Assembly (NCBI RefSeq): GCF_000813845.1
Contig: NZ_JWTB01000001.1
Span: forward strand, 44,886-108,885
DNA: 64,000 bases
Reading direction: 5' to 3'
DNA from: Pseudarthrobacter phenanthrenivorans
GTDB taxonomy: Bacteria; Actinomycetota; Actinomycetes; Actinomycetales; Micrococcaceae
The position numbers were made by a program, and so were the translations under genes. The notes beneath the pieces were generated by a model. The model was not told the origin of the DNA. It worked only from the letters and a program-made list of their open reading frames with translations, and searched no databases. This document shows positions 38,939-48,019 of the stretch, piece after piece; within the stretch, counting starts at the first letter, position 1, and each line of letters starts with the position of its first letter.

Positions 38939-39484
38939 ATGACTGCCATCGCAACTGCAAAAGCAACCATTCACACGAGCCTCGGCGACATCGTGGTTAA
39001 CCTCTTCGGCAACCACGCGCCCAAGACGGTCAAGAACTTCGTTGGCCTTGCCACTGGCGAGCAGGCGTGGACCCACCCGGAAACCGGTGAGGAGAAGACC
39101 GGCACGCCGCTCTACAACGGAACCATCTTCCACCGCATCATTAAGGACTTCATGATCCAGGCCGGCGATCCGCTGGGCCGTGGAACCGGTGGCCCCGGCT
39201 ACCGCTTTGACGACGAGATCCACCCCGAACTGAGCTTCAACCAGCCCTACAAGCTGGCCATGGCCAACGCCGGCATCCAGATGGGCAAGGGCACCAACGG
39301 TTCACAGTTCTTCATCACCACCATTCCCACGGACTGGCTCCAGGGCAAGCACACCATCTTCGGTGAAGTGGCTGACGAGGAATCCAAGAAGGTCGTTGAC
39401 GCGATCGAGGGTGTCCGCACCGGCATGGGCGACCGCCCGGTCGAGGACGTCACCATCAACAGCATCGACATCGAACAGCTGTAA
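38939..39484 (+). CDS. ppiA: Cyclophilin-type peptidyl-prolyl isomerase
   Basis: This 181-residue cytoplasmic cyclophilin has the core FHRIIKDFMIQAGDP, the KGTNGSQFFIT catalytic region and HTIFGEV. It catalyses cis-trans isomerisation of proline bonds. I chose ATG 38939 (MTAIATAKATIHTSLGD) because GGGAGAA lies 7-13 bases upstream; the ATG at 38930 is too close to that site. The position near the origin, upstream of a rhomboid gene, is common in actinobacteria. Confidence 0.94.
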   Translation: MTAIATAKATIHTSLGDIVVNLFGNHAPKTVKNFVGLATGEQAWTHPETGEEKTGTPLYNGTIFHRIIKDFMIQAGDPLGRGTGGPGYRFDDEIHPELSFNQPYKLAMANAGIQMGKGTNGSQFFITTIPTDWLQGKHTIFGEVADEESKKVVDAIEGVRTGMGDRPVEDVTINSIDIEQL

Positions 39485-39493
39485 CGCTCCAGC

Positions 39494-40372
39494 ATGAGCT
39501 ACGGAATTCCGTCGGCCGAGCCGTCCGCCCAGGTCCCGGTCTGCCCCCGGCATCCGGACCGGCCGTCCTACGTCCGCTGCCAGCGCTGCGGGCGCCCGGC
39601 ATGCCCGGACTGCCAGCGGGCGGCCGCCGTCGGATTCCAATGCGTTGACTGCGTCAACGAAGTACAACGGACGACGCCGGAGGTACGGACCGTCTATGGC
39701 GGCGCCGTTGCCACCGGCAAACCTGTGGTGACGTACGGGATCATCGCGGCCTGCGTGGTTGTCTACGCGCTGCAGATGCTGATTCCCGATCAATGGGTTT
39801 ACAAGCAGTTCGCCTATAACAACGTCTTTGCCGCCCCCCAGTACGGTGCCTTTGAGCCGTGGCGGATGCTCACCTCCGCCTTCCTGCATTCCCCGGACTC
39901 GCTGCTGCACATCCTGCTCAACATGTACACGCTGTGGATTTTCGGGCAGGCCCTTGAGCCTGTGCTGGGCCGCGCCCGGTTCCTCGCCCTGTACCTGATC
40001 TCCGCTGTCGGCGGGTCCGTGGGCTATCTGTTGCTGAACCCGCTGCTGGTGCCCGGACAGGGCCTCGTGGGCCTGGTGGGAGCGTCGGGGGCAATCTTTG
40101 GCCTGTTCGGTGCCATGCTGCTGGTCCAACGGCAGCGCGGCGGAGATACCCGCCAACTGTGGATCCTGATCGCCATCAACGGCGTCATCGGCTTCCTGAT
40201 CCCCCACATCGCCTGGCAGGCCCACCTGGGCGGGCTCATCACCGGCGGTCTCTGCGCCGCCGTCCTGGCTTATGCGCCCCGCGGCCGCCGCCGAAGCCTT
40301 CTCCAGGGCCTGGGCCTGGCCGGCGTGGTGGTGCTGCTGGTCGCCCTGACCTGGCTGAGGGTAACCCTGTAG
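39494..40372 (+). CDS. Rhomboid-family intramembrane serine protease
   Basis: This 292-residue protein has a zinc-binding B-box-like N terminus (residues 17-53, with CPRHP, CQRCGRPACPDC and CVDC) and then six or seven membrane helices. The catalytic dyad is Ser198 in GASGAIFG and His244 in HIAWQAHLGG; the HILLNMYTLWIFG loop carries the conserved Asn. It cleaves membrane-protein substrates within the bilayer; targets are unknown. It follows ppiA by 9 bases, so the two are co-transcribed. Confidence 0.92.
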   Translation: MSYGIPSAEPSAQVPVCPRHPDRPSYVRCQRCGRPACPDCQRAAAVGFQCVDCVNEVQRTTPEVRTVYGGAVATGKPVVTYGIIAACVVVYALQMLIPDQWVYKQFAYNNVFAAPQYGAFEPWRMLTSAFLHSPDSLLHILLNMYTLWIFGQALEPVLGRARFLALYLISAVGGSVGYLLLNPLLVPGQGLVGLVGASGAIFGLFGAMLLVQRQRGGDTRQLWILIAINGVIGFLIPHIAWQAHLGGLITGGLCAAVLAYAPRGRRRSLLQGLGLAGVVVLLVALTWLRVTL

Positions 40373-40393
40373 CCGCTGGTTCCCAGCCCTGAT

Positions 40394-40434
40394 GCTGCCC
40401 CCGGCACCCTTGGTGCCGGGGGCAGCTTTGTTTT
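40394..40434 (+). terminator. Terminator of ppiA-rhomboid
   Basis: A 15-bp perfect GC-rich stem (40394-40408 with 40412-40426) has a 3-base loop and the tail TTTGTTTT. Confidence 0.93.
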
Positions 40435-40837
40435 CCACAGGTGTTATCCACACTGTGCGTAACTTACACAGCTGTAGTTCATCGCTTCGCGCCCGCCGTT
40501 CCGCCCCCTGAACAGCAATGCTCTGACCGGCCGCCCGGTTTCTCCATAGCTGTGGATAACCTGTGGGGATATTGCTGTGCGTAAGTGGATAAGCACCGCG
40601 GTCCAGCGCACACTGTGGACAAGTGCATCGAAAAACCGCTCCACGGCCCCGCTGACCCAGGTGCCTGCCCGGTTATCGACAGGCTTATGAACACTGTTAA
40701 TAAGTGACAAACCTGTAGTTCGGCCGCCGAAAATCGCCGCGGGAGTAGGCCCAAGGCCCCACGTAGCCCCGGATTTCCACGAGGTTACCCACAACTGTGG
40801 ATAACTTGTGGGTATTCCGATGTTGGTAAGTGGATAA
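40431..40837. other. DnaA-box-rich non-coding region upstream of the AhpD-like gene
   Basis: Exact boxes: TTATCCACA 40444-40452, TGTGGATAA 40551-40559, TGTGGACAA 40614-40622 and TGTGGATAA 40796-40804. One-mismatch boxes: 40431, 40584, 40673, 40785 and 40829. TGTTAATAA, also present twice in oriC, is at 40695-40703. No credible gene lies in 40373-40906. The density of boxes is comparable with oriC, although dnaA is over 15 kb away. The AhpD-like gene's promoter must also be here. Confidence 0.8.
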
Positions 40838-40906
40838 CAGCCCGTGCCCCGGCTTCGTCCTGCCTATGATGGTTTTCCGCCGAACCTCCTACCGACAGGG
40901 ACACCC

Positions 40907-41374
40907 GTGAGCGTCACCGAGCACCTTTACCTGGACAAACAGCACCCTGACCTGTGGAAGGCCATCAGCAGCCTGGGCCTGAAAGTGCAGGAAGCTGCGG
41001 AAACGGCCGGCATTGGGCGCAGCCTGCTGGAACTGCTGAACGTGCGCATCTCCCAAATCAACGGCTGCGCCTACTGCCTTGACCTCCATGTGCGCCGTGC
41101 CGGCGAGGCGGGGGAAAGCCCCCAGCGGCTGGCGGTACTCCCCGCATGGCGGGAAACTGCCCTTTTCACCGAGAAGGAGAGGGCCGCGCTGGCGCTGGCT
41201 GAGAGCATCACCGAACTTCCGGCGCAGCAGGCCCGGGACCATGCGGAAGGGCTGGCGCGGGAGTGCCTGACGGCGGAAGAGTTTTCGGCCGTCAGCTGGC
41301 TTGCGGTGACCATGAACGCCTTCAACAGGGTATCGATCACCAGCCACCATCCGGTCAGGCGGGACCGCGCCTAG
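40907..41374 (+). CDS. AhpD-like (carboxymuconolactone decarboxylase family) protein
   Basis: This 155-residue protein carries the alkylhydroperoxidase motif GCAYCLDLH (Cys54, Cys57, His61) in the helical CMD fold. Family members reduce peroxides or act as uncharacterised thiol oxidoreductases. I chose GTG 40907 (MSVTEHLYLDKQHPDLW) because AGGG lies upstream and the in-frame sequence before it belongs to the DnaA-box region. Non-coding DNA with DnaA boxes lies on both sides of the gene. Confidence 0.88.
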   Translation: MSVTEHLYLDKQHPDLWKAISSLGLKVQEAAETAGIGRSLLELLNVRISQINGCAYCLDLHVRRAGEAGESPQRLAVLPAWRETALFTEKERAALALAESITELPAQQARDHAEGLARECLTAEEFSAVSWLAVTMNAFNRVSITSHHPVRRDRA

Positions 41375-41419
41375 GTCCTCCTCCACGGCGACTGCTGTCA
41401 GTCCACGTCCGGGAGCCCG

Positions 41420-41569
41420 TTATCCACAGGTATTCCACACTGTTAATAACCGGCATCTGCACCGCAGGTTTAGCTGACTAGCCGTGACCCGGCAGGGCAG
41501 GCGGGGTGCGGCCGTTCCCCGGGGAGGATTTTCCACACTGTGGATAACCTTGCCAACAGTTGGGGATAA
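41420..41569. other. DnaA-box-rich non-coding region downstream of the AhpD-like gene
   Basis: Exact boxes lie at 41420-41428 (TTATCCACA) and 41539-41547 (TGTGGATAA). The latter forms a head-to-head pair with TTTTCCACA at 41529-41537. Another near-box (TGGGGATAA) is at 41561-41569. TGTTAATAA is at 41441-41449. No gene lies in 41375-41584. Confidence 0.75.
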
Positions 41570-41584
41570 CTTGCCGGGCTGGGC

Positions 41585-42169
41585 TTAGTCCCGCCAGATC
41601 CCCGAGGATCCGCGGCGGTGGCTTCCCACCAGGTGGGTGTCCACAATGCCCACTGCTTCCATCAGGGCGAACATGGTGGTGGGACCAACGAAGGAGAACC
41701 CTCGTTTGCGCAGCGCCTTGGACAATGCAATGGACTCCGCCGACTGTGTCGGGATTTCCGTGACCAGCCGGGGCCGCGGGGTATTTGCGGGTCGGAAGCC
41801 CCAGACAAAGTCCACCAGTCCGCCGTCGTTCCGCAGTTCCAGCGTGGCCCTGGCGTTCCGTATGGTGGCAACTATTTTCAGACGGTTGCGGATGATGCCG
41901 GGATCCAGCATCAGGCGTTCGACGTCATCATCCGTGAACAGCGCCACGGAATCGGGATCGAAACCGGCGAAGGCATCCCGGAAGGCAGGCCGCTTGCGCA
42001 GGATGGTGGCCCAGGAAAGGCCGGCCTGGAAACCTTCCAGGCAGATCCGCTCGTACAGTCCCTGCTCGTCAGTAACAGGCAGGCCCCATTCGTGGTCGTA
42101 ATAGTTCCGCATGAGCGGATCCGTGGCAGCCCAGGCGGGCCGGGCCAGGCCGTCCTCGCCGATGATCAC
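41585..42169 (-). CDS. tag: DNA-3-methyladenine glycosylase I
   Basis: This 194-residue base-excision repair enzyme removes 3-methyladenine from alkylated DNA. Tag-family motifs are present: DPLMRNYYDHEWGLPVTDEQGLYERICLEGFQAGLSW near the N terminus (shown in pieces: YYDHEWG, GFQAGLSW), FVWGF in the middle and GFSFVGPTTMFALMEAVG near the C terminus. A C-terminal His in VDTHLVGSH fits the zinc-binding set. Length is normal. It is leftward, next to crgA. Confidence 0.94.
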   Translation of the reverse strand: MIIGEDGLARPAWAATDPLMRNYYDHEWGLPVTDEQGLYERICLEGFQAGLSWATILRKRPAFRDAFAGFDPDSVALFTDDDVERLMLDPGIIRNRLKIVATIRNARATLELRNDGGLVDFVWGFRPANTPRPRLVTEIPTQSAESIALSKALRKRGFSFVGPTTMFALMEAVGIVDTHLVGSHRRGSSGIWRD

Positions 42170-42223
42170 TCCGGCGGTCTCGGGAGTCAGTGGGTTCTCC
42201 TTGGAACAGCGTTTCCGTGGGCG

Positions 42224-42475
42224 CTAGGAGCGCCAGCGTGTGGTCATCAGGAACCCGATGATGGCGATGCCGAAGCCGGCCACGATGTTCCAGGACTGCC
42301 AGGCCTGGACCGGGAACCGTCCTTCACTGATGTAGAAAGTGATGATCCAGAGGAGCCCAATAATCATGAGGCCAAACATGACCGGCTTGAACCAGACGGG
42401 ATTGGGCTTGTAGGCCTGCGCCGCAGCCGGCTTGTCGGTGCTGGCAGTCTTCTTGCGAGGCTTTGACTCGGGCAC
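42224..42475 (-). CDS. crgA: Cell division protein CrgA
   Basis: This 83-residue protein has a Lys/Pro-rich cytoplasmic N terminus (MPESKPRKKTAS), the conserved KPNPVWFKPVMFGLM entry to the first membrane helix, a loop, and a second helix (WNIVAGFGIAIIGFLMTTRWRS). CrgA is an actinobacterial divisome member that contacts FtsZ, FtsQ and PBPs. Its place beside pknAB-rodA-pbpA is typical. Length matches the family. Confidence 0.95.
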   Translation of the reverse strand: MPESKPRKKTASTDKPAAAQAYKPNPVWFKPVMFGLMIIGLLWIITFYISEGRFPVQAWQSWNIVAGFGIAIIGFLMTTRWRS

Positions 42476-42648
42476 TGGCTCTCCTTGGCGGACTGGGCAA
42501 GCTCGGCGTCCCGGGCTTGGTATCCTGCAAGAAGGAAATTTCCAGCGGTCTGCGCGATCTTGGTCAAATCTGGATTCTTACTAGCAGCCAATTCTAGCCG
42601 CAGTTGATGGGCACCCGGTGCCCAGGGCGAACGCCCGGAGGGGAACGC

Positions 42649-43443
42649 GTGGTATTGCAGGAGAAGGTGGGGCCCGCCACTGCGCCTGCCCCCCGTCGTG
42701 CCCTGCTGCGCGGCACCATCCAGGTACTGGGCGAGCTCCTCATTACCGCCGGCGTGATCCTCCTGCTGTTTGTCGCCTGGCAACTCTGGTGGACCAACGT
42801 CGAGTCCGACGCCAAGCAGAGCCAGGTCATCAAGGAGTTCGCCCAGGACCTCGGCAAAGCGGCTCCAGCCCCGGCTGCGACGGTTCCCTCCGCGCCCCCG
42901 GCCGCGGGCGAAGATTTCGGCAAGCCCGTCGTCGGGACCGCACCTGGCCACGCCGGCACGATCGGCATCATGTATATTCCCCGGTTCGGGCCCACCTACA
43001 CCCGGCCGATCGTCCAGGGCACCAGCCAGGACGTCCTGGACACCCTGGGCCTGGGGCACTACACCAACACGGCGATGCCGGGGGCAGTGGGGAACTTCGC
43101 CGTCGCGGGCCACCGCCAGACGCACGGCGCGGTGCTGGACAACATCCACACGCTGGTGCCGGGCGACAAGATCTATGTCCAGACCAAGGACGGCTTCTAT
43201 GTCTACGTGTTCCGGAACAACCAGATCGTGATGCCGTCCCGCACCGATGTCCTGGAACCGGTCCCCACACAGCCCGGCGTCACGCCCACCGAGAGCTACC
43301 TGACCATGACCAGTTGCAACCCGCGCTTCGGGGCGGAAGAACGCATCATCGCCTACGCCCTGCTGGACAGTTGGCGCCCTGCCTCGGCCGGGCCGCCGGC
43401 CGAGATCGCGGCACAGGTTGCAGCAGCCACCGGAAGGAGCTGA
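42649..43443 (+). CDS. srtE: Class E sortase
   Basis: This 264-residue extracytoplasmic transpeptidase has an N-terminal membrane anchor (27-44), a Pro/Ala-rich stalk and a sortase domain with His155 (AGHRQTHG), Cys223 (TSCNPRF) and Arg226. Class E sortases attach LAxTG-type proteins to the wall in high-GC Gram-positives. I chose GTG 42649 because GGAGGGG lies 6-12 bases upstream; the in-frame start at 42604 lacks such a site. It heads the srtE-small membrane protein-pabA run. Confidence 0.92.
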   Translation: MVLQEKVGPATAPAPRRALLRGTIQVLGELLITAGVILLLFVAWQLWWTNVESDAKQSQVIKEFAQDLGKAAPAPAATVPSAPPAAGEDFGKPVVGTAPGHAGTIGIMYIPRFGPTYTRPIVQGTSQDVLDTLGLGHYTNTAMPGAVGNFAVAGHRQTHGAVLDNIHTLVPGDKIYVQTKDGFYVYVFRNNQIVMPSRTDVLEPVPTQPGVTPTESYLTMTSCNPRFGAEERIIAYALLDSWRPASAGPPAEIAAQVAAATGRS

Positions 43444-43445
43444 CC

Positions 43446-43616
43446 GTGTACGCCTGGATCTTCCGCCACCTTCCCGGACCTCTCTGGCTCAGGATCGTCA
43501 TCTCGTTGGCATTGATCTTCGTTGCCCTGGTATTGATGGTCCAATTCCTGTTCCCCTGGATGTCCCACTTCACCCAATTCACCGACTCGACGATTGGTTC
43601 CACAGACCAGCCATGA
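43446..43616 (+). CDS. Small membrane protein between sortase E and pabA
   Basis: This ORF of 56 residues starts 2 bases after the sortase stop at a GTG and overlaps the pabA start (ATGA). The sequence starts MYAWIFRHLPGPLWLRIVIS, continues through one strong membrane helix (about 17-40) and ends in a short polar tail. A protein of this form at this place recurs in actinobacteria; its function is unknown. The tight spacing on both sides supports translation. Confidence 0.8.
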   Translation: MYAWIFRHLPGPLWLRIVISLALIFVALVLMVQFLFPWMSHFTQFTDSTIGSTDQP

Positions 43617-44254
43617 CCACAACCAAGATCCTCGTAGTGGATAACTACGACAGCTTCGTCTACACCCTGGTGGGCTACCTCCAGGAACTCGGTGCCGAAA
43701 CCACCGTTGTCCGCAATGACGACGTCACCCTGGCCGAGGCGATCGAACTTGCCGGCACCCGCGACGGTGTCCTGATTTCCCCGGGCCCAGGGAACCCTGC
43801 TGAGGCTGGCGTCTGCATCGAACTGATCAAGTGGTGCGGTGAAAACAGCGTCCCCATGTTTGGGGTGTGCCTGGGGCACCAGGCGCTGGCGGAGGCCTTC
43901 GGCGGCAAGGTCACCCACGCCCCCGAGCTGATGCACGGGAAGACCTCCCAGGTGGAGCACATCGGCACCAGCGTCTTCGCCGGCCTCCCCTCCCCCATCA
44001 CGGCCACCCGGTACCACTCGCTGGCGGCGGTCCGGGAGTCGATTCCCGAGGAACTTGAGGTCACGGCGCAGACCGCGTCCGGCGTGATCATGGGCCTGCA
44101 GCACCGCACTGCCCCGCTCTGCGGCGTACAGTTCCACCCTGAGTCGGTCCTCACCGAGGGCGGCTACCAGATGCTGGGCAACTGGCTCGAGTCGTTGGGC
44201 ATGAAGGGCGCCGCCGCGAGGGCAGCGAAACTGAGCCCCCTGATCCAGCACTAG
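43613..44254 (+). CDS. pabA: Glutamine amidotransferase, anthranilate/aminodeoxychorismate synthase component II
   Basis: This 213-residue class I glutamine amidotransferase supplies ammonia to chorismate-using synthases. It has VVDNYDSFVYTL at the start, the oxyanion segment SPGPGNP, nucleophile Cys86 in GVCLGHQ, and His175/Glu177 in GVQFHPES. Annotation as PabA (folate) rather than TrpG (tryptophan) follows its location away from trp genes, typical of the actinobacterial copy near pknB. A dual role is possible. It is convergent with pknB. Confidence 0.9.
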   Translation: MTTTKILVVDNYDSFVYTLVGYLQELGAETTVVRNDDVTLAEAIELAGTRDGVLISPGPGNPAEAGVCIELIKWCGENSVPMFGVCLGHQALAEAFGGKVTHAPELMHGKTSQVEHIGTSVFAGLPSPITATRYHSLAAVRESIPEELEVTAQTASGVIMGLQHRTAPLCGVQFHPESVLTEGGYQMLGNWLESLGMKGAAARAAKLSPLIQH

Positions 44255-44299
44255 GGCCTGAGGCAGCCGGTAGCCGGCGCCCCGGCGGACCAGCCTCCG

Positions 44300-46276
44300 T
44301 CAGTCTTTCCTTGTGGGCTTCGGCGTCGGAGTTGCAGTCGGCGTCGGCGTTGCGGTGGGGGACGGTGGGGGCGGCGGAGCCTTGGCCACAACGATGGCCA
44401 CCGTCTTGCCCTGCTCCACCGCGGCGTTGACCGGGTCGCCCTGATCCGTGACCCTGCCGGGTTCCACCTGCGAGTTCTCCACTTCCGTCACCGCCGGGAC
44501 CAGGCTGAGCTCCTTCAGTGCTGCTTCGGCCTCCTCCCGCGTGAGTCCGCGCAGCTCAGGGACAGCCACTTTGCCGGTGGAAACGATCAGCTCCACGCTG
44601 GTGCCAACGGCCACGCTTTGGCCCGGCGCCGGAGTGGAGGTGATGACGATCCCCGCCGGTACCGTGGCGCTGTTGGCGGTGGTGGTGGAGGGCGCGCCGA
44701 CCAGACCGGCCTGGCGAAGGATGTCCCTGGCCGCGGCCTCCGTCTTGCCGGGCAGGCTGTCCGGGATCTTCACGGAACTGGGGCCGTCGGAAACGTTGAG
44801 GATCACCTCGGCACCGGGGTCCAATGAACCGCCCGCGGCCGGATCGGTTCCAATGGCCGTTCCCTTGGGCACCGTGTCATTCGCCGCACGGGCGATCCTG
44901 GGCCGGAGCCCAGCGTTGTACAGTTCCTGCAGCGCTGCCGTCTCCGTCATCGAGGCCACCGCCGGGATCTGCACTTTGGGCGGGGCCGGCGCCGGGCGGT
45001 TCACGGTCTGGTACAGCCACAGGCCGCCGCCCGCCAGGACCAGCAGGGTGAAGATCACCAAGGTGGCAATCCAGGCACGACGGCGGGACTTCTGGCCGTT
45101 TGTCCGCTCCCGTTCCGGAGGGAGGCCGAGCGGGAGCGGGCCGGTCCCGTAGCTGTCCGCCCCGTACCCACCTTTCCCATGTTCATCCGCAGGTTCCAGC
45201 GGAACGCCCGTACCGCCGTCATGGAAGAGGCTGGTGGATGCCAGGCGCCCGGTGGGGGCGTCATCCACGAAGCCCGCGCCGGTTGCGGCGAACGCCTCGG
45301 TTGCCGGTGATGCCGGGGGCACGTGGTCGTTCGGATCGGTGGGCGCCTCCGAGGCCGCCACCACTGGCACGGGCACACCGGCCTTGGCCGCCCTGAGGGC
45401 GCGCCGGAACGCTGCTGCATCCTGGAACCTGTCGTCCCGGTTCTTTTGCAGGGCCTTGGCCAGTACGCTGTCCAGCGCCGGCGACACCTGCGGGTTGAGG
45501 CTGCTGGCGGGCTCCGGAATTTCCCGGACGTGCTGGTAGGCCACGGACACCGGGCTGTCACCGATGAAGGGCGGCCGCGCCGTTAGCATTTCGTAGAGCA
45601 GGCAGGCAGCGGAGTAGAGGTCGCTGCGGGCATCGACGGTTTCCCCGCGGGCCTGTTCCGGAGACAGGTACTGGGCTGTTCCCACCACGGCCTGGGTCTG
45701 CGTCATCGTGGCAGAGGAGTCGGCAATTGCGCGTGCGATTCCGAAGTCCATCACCTTGATGCTGTTGGTGCCCTGGCAGTACATGACGTTGGCGGGCTTG
45801 ATGTCCCGGTGGACGATCCCGGCCTTGTGGCTGTATTCGAGGGCCCCCAGGACGCCCAGGCAATAGTCGATGGCCTGGTCGATGGTGATGTCCTTGGCAC
45901 GGATGAGGTCGCGCAGGGTCTTGCCCTCGACATACTCCATCACAATGTAGGGCACCCGCACGTCCTCGGCGGAGCCGTCATGGACCAGGTGTTCTCCGGT
46001 ATCGAAGATGGCCACAATGGAGGGGTGGTTAAGGGCCGCCACCGCCTGCGCTTCACGCTTGAACCGGGCCTGGAACTGCGGGTCCCTGGCCATGTCCGGC
46101 CGGAGCAGCTTGATGGCGACCGTCCTGCCCAGGCGGGTATCCGTCCCTTGGTAGACATCCGCCATGCCGCCACGCCCGATGAGGCTGCCCAGCTCGTACC
46201 GGCCGCTCAGGACGCGCCGGTTGTCCACCGGGAGGCTGTCCTCCCGGTGCAACGGTGTGCGTGGTGACTCATTCAC
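44300..46276 (-). CDS. pknB: Ser/Thr protein kinase PknB with PASTA repeats
   Basis: This 658-residue receptor kinase senses cell-wall precursors. The cytoplasmic kinase domain has the Gly loop GRGGMADV (34-41), Lys56, HRDIKPAN (156-163) and DFGIA. An acidic juxtamembrane linker leads to a membrane helix near 405-425. Three extracellular PASTA repeats follow, beginning VQIPAVASMTE, VKIPDSLPGKTE and VAVPELRGLTREE. The end is a Pro/Thr-rich tail. It is the last gene of the fhaA-fhaB-pstP-rodA-pbpA-pknA-pknB unit; the M. tuberculosis enzyme phosphorylates MurJ-pseudokinase and CwlM. Confidence 0.95.
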   Translation of the reverse strand: MNESPRTPLHREDSLPVDNRRVLSGRYELGSLIGRGGMADVYQGTDTRLGRTVAIKLLRPDMARDPQFQARFKREAQAVAALNHPSIVAIFDTGEHLVHDGSAEDVRVPYIVMEYVEGKTLRDLIRAKDITIDQAIDYCLGVLGALEYSHKAGIVHRDIKPANVMYCQGTNSIKVMDFGIARAIADSSATMTQTQAVVGTAQYLSPEQARGETVDARSDLYSAACLLYEMLTARPPFIGDSPVSVAYQHVREIPEPASSLNPQVSPALDSVLAKALQKNRDDRFQDAAAFRRALRAAKAGVPVPVVAASEAPTDPNDHVPPASPATEAFAATGAGFVDDAPTGRLASTSLFHDGGTGVPLEPADEHGKGGYGADSYGTGPLPLGLPPERERTNGQKSRRRAWIATLVIFTLLVLAGGGLWLYQTVNRPAPAPPKVQIPAVASMTETAALQELYNAGLRPRIARAANDTVPKGTAIGTDPAAGGSLDPGAEVILNVSDGPSSVKIPDSLPGKTEAAARDILRQAGLVGAPSTTTANSATVPAGIVITSTPAPGQSVAVGTSVELIVSTGKVAVPELRGLTREEAEAALKELSLVPAVTEVENSQVEPGRVTDQGDPVNAAVEQGKTVAIVVAKAPPPPPSPTATPTPTATPTPKPTRKD

Positions 46277-46291
46277 TGGTGGTCCCGGCGG

Positions 46292-48019
46292 TTAAGGGGT
46301 GCAGGTCGGGGGCGTTCCGGCCGTCTGGCCGGCCGCACAGGTGGGCAGGGGTGAGATGGGCGTCGGACCCGCTACGGGTGACGACGTGGTGGGCGTCGGC
46401 TTGGGAGCCGCCGTGGTGGGGGCCGGCGACGGCGCGGTTGCATAGATGACGGTAATGAGCGTTCCCTGCGGCACCGTACCGGTGGGGTTCAGTTCCAGGA
46501 CCGTTCCCGGTGCCGCGGAAGTGCTCTCCTGCGGCAACACCGTCACCTGCAGCCCCAGTCCGGCGAGGGAAGCCTGGACCTGCCGGTAGTCCTTGCCCAG
46601 GTAGGCCGCGGGAATGACGTTGACCGTCTCCTGCGTGGGCGTGGGGGTGGGCGTCGGCGTGGGCGTGTTCTGCGTCTGCGTCGGTGTTGCGGACGGCGTG
46701 GTGCGGGTGGGGGTCGGTGACGTCGGCGGTGCGCTGCTCGTGGTGCTTCCGGACGTGGGATTGCCGGATGGCGAGAAGAGACCCATCTGGTTCAGCAGGA
46801 AACCTGCCAGCGCGAACAACAGCAACAGGATCAGGGCCACCAGGGGCCACGTCCACGGGCTGCGGCCCTTGCGCCGGGGCTCGTCGGAGGGGGCGTCGTC
46901 GTACGTCTCGTCCTCCTGCTGGTCCCAGTTCCGCTCAGCGGCAAGGGCATTCGCGCGGGCAAGCGGTCCTTGCGGGACATTCGCGTCAGCCGCGCCTGCG
47001 CCGCCGGCGGCCATGCCTGCCGCCGCGCCCACAGCTCCCGCTCCGAGCACCGGGAGGGCAGACGTCGCAGTCGGGGCGGAATCATGCTGGGGGCCGATGA
47101 CACCGGTTGGTGCTGTGGCTGTGTCAACGGGGGCGGTGATGGGGCCCGTGGCGGCGTCGAACAGGAGCATCCCGGGCACGGCGGCACGGGCGGCACTGAT
47201 ATCGCCGTTGCGGATGGCTTCCGCTGCCTCGGCCAGCTTAATGGCGTTGGCGGGCCGCTCCTTGGGGTCCTTGGCGAGCATGGACATCAGGAGCGCCCGC
47301 ACCGGAGCGGGCAGTGTGTCCGGAAGGGGCGGCGGGGCGTCGTTGACCTGTGCCAGGGCAATGGCGATCTGGGACTCGCCGGAGAAGGGCCGGTGGCCGG
47401 TAAGGCACTCGTACCCAATCACGCCAAGCGAATAGATATCCGACGAACCCGTGGCCGTCTGCCCGGTGGCCTGTTCCGGTGAAAGGTACTGGGCCGTTCC
47501 CATGACCTGCCCGGTCTGCGTGAGCGGTACCTGGTCGGCCAGGCGGGCGATGCCGAAGTCGGTCACCTTGACCCTGCCGTCGGGAGTGATCAGGAGGTTC
47601 CCCGGCTTGACGTCCCGGTGGACCAGGCCCTGGGCGTGCGCGACGGCCAGCGCGCGGGCGGTCTGCGCGATGATCGAGAGCGTACGGTCCGGGGACAGCA
47701 CCTGTTCGTGCTCGATGATGCTGCTCAGTGGCTGGCCCGGAACCAGTTCCATGACCAGGTAGGCGGAGCCTTCCTCTTCGCCGTAGTCGAAGACGTTGGC
47801 AATACCCACGTGGTTCAGGAGGGCGGTGTGGCGGGCCTCCGCACGGAAGCGCTGGAGGAACCCGGGATCCCCTGTGTACTCCTCCTTCAGCACCTTGATG
47901 GCGACGATGCGGCCCAGGACGAGGTCTTTGGCCTTCCAGACTTCCCCCATGCCGCCAATCGCGATCCGCGTGGTCAGCTGGAATCTGCCGCCGAGGGTGA
48001 TTCCCGTTGTAGGCCTCAC
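46292..48019 (-). CDS. pknA: Ser/Thr protein kinase (PknA-like) with one PASTA repeat
   Basis: This 575-residue kinase has [14 protein letters not shown], invariant Lys in [14 protein letters not shown] and [10 protein letters not shown] Gly/Ala-rich linker leads to one membrane helix (about 388-410, [19 protein letters not shown]). Its outer part is a long Thr/Pro/Ser spacer with repeated TPTP, then one PASTA-like module ([18 protein letters not shown]). Mycobacterial PknA lacks PASTA, so this sensor domain is a difference. It overlaps pbpA by ATGA and probably acts with PknB on morphogenesis proteins. Confidence 0.92.
   Translation of the reverse strand: MRPTTGITLGGRFQLTTRIAIGGMGEVWKAKDLVLGRIVAIKVLKEEYTGDPGFLQRFRAEARHTALLNHVGIANVFDYGEEEGSAYLVMELVPGQPLSSIIEHEQVLSPDRTLSIIAQTARALAVAHAQGLVHRDVKPGNLLITPDGRVKVTDFGIARLADQVPLTQTGQVMGTAQYLSPEQATGQTATGSSDIYSLGVIGYECLTGHRPFSGESQIAIALAQVNDAPPPLPDTLPAPVRALLMSMLAKDPKERPANAIKLAEAAEAIRNGDISAARAAVPGMLLFDAATGPITAPVDTATAPTGVIGPQHDSAPTATSALPVLGAGAVGAAAGMAAGGAGAADANVPQGPLARANALAAERNWDQQEDETYDDAPSDEPRRKGRSPWTWPLVALILLLLFALAGFLLNQMGLFSPSGNPTSGSTTSSAPPTSPTPTRTTPSATPTQTQNTPTPTPTPTPTQETVNVIPAAYLGKDYRQVQASLAGLGLQVTVLPQESTSAAPGTVLELNPTGTVPQGTLITVIYATAPSPAPTTAAPKPTPTTSSPVAGPTPISPLPTCAAGQTAGTPPTCTP

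Noticed and set aside
42604..42648. Longer start for the sortase
   Set aside because: The extra residues lie before the GGAGGGG ribosome binding site and look unlike a signal anchor.
46630..46740. GC-rich tandem repeat as a possible CRISPR or satellite
   Set aside because: It is the Thr/Pro coding repeat of the PknA-like kinase; units are too short and there are no spacers.
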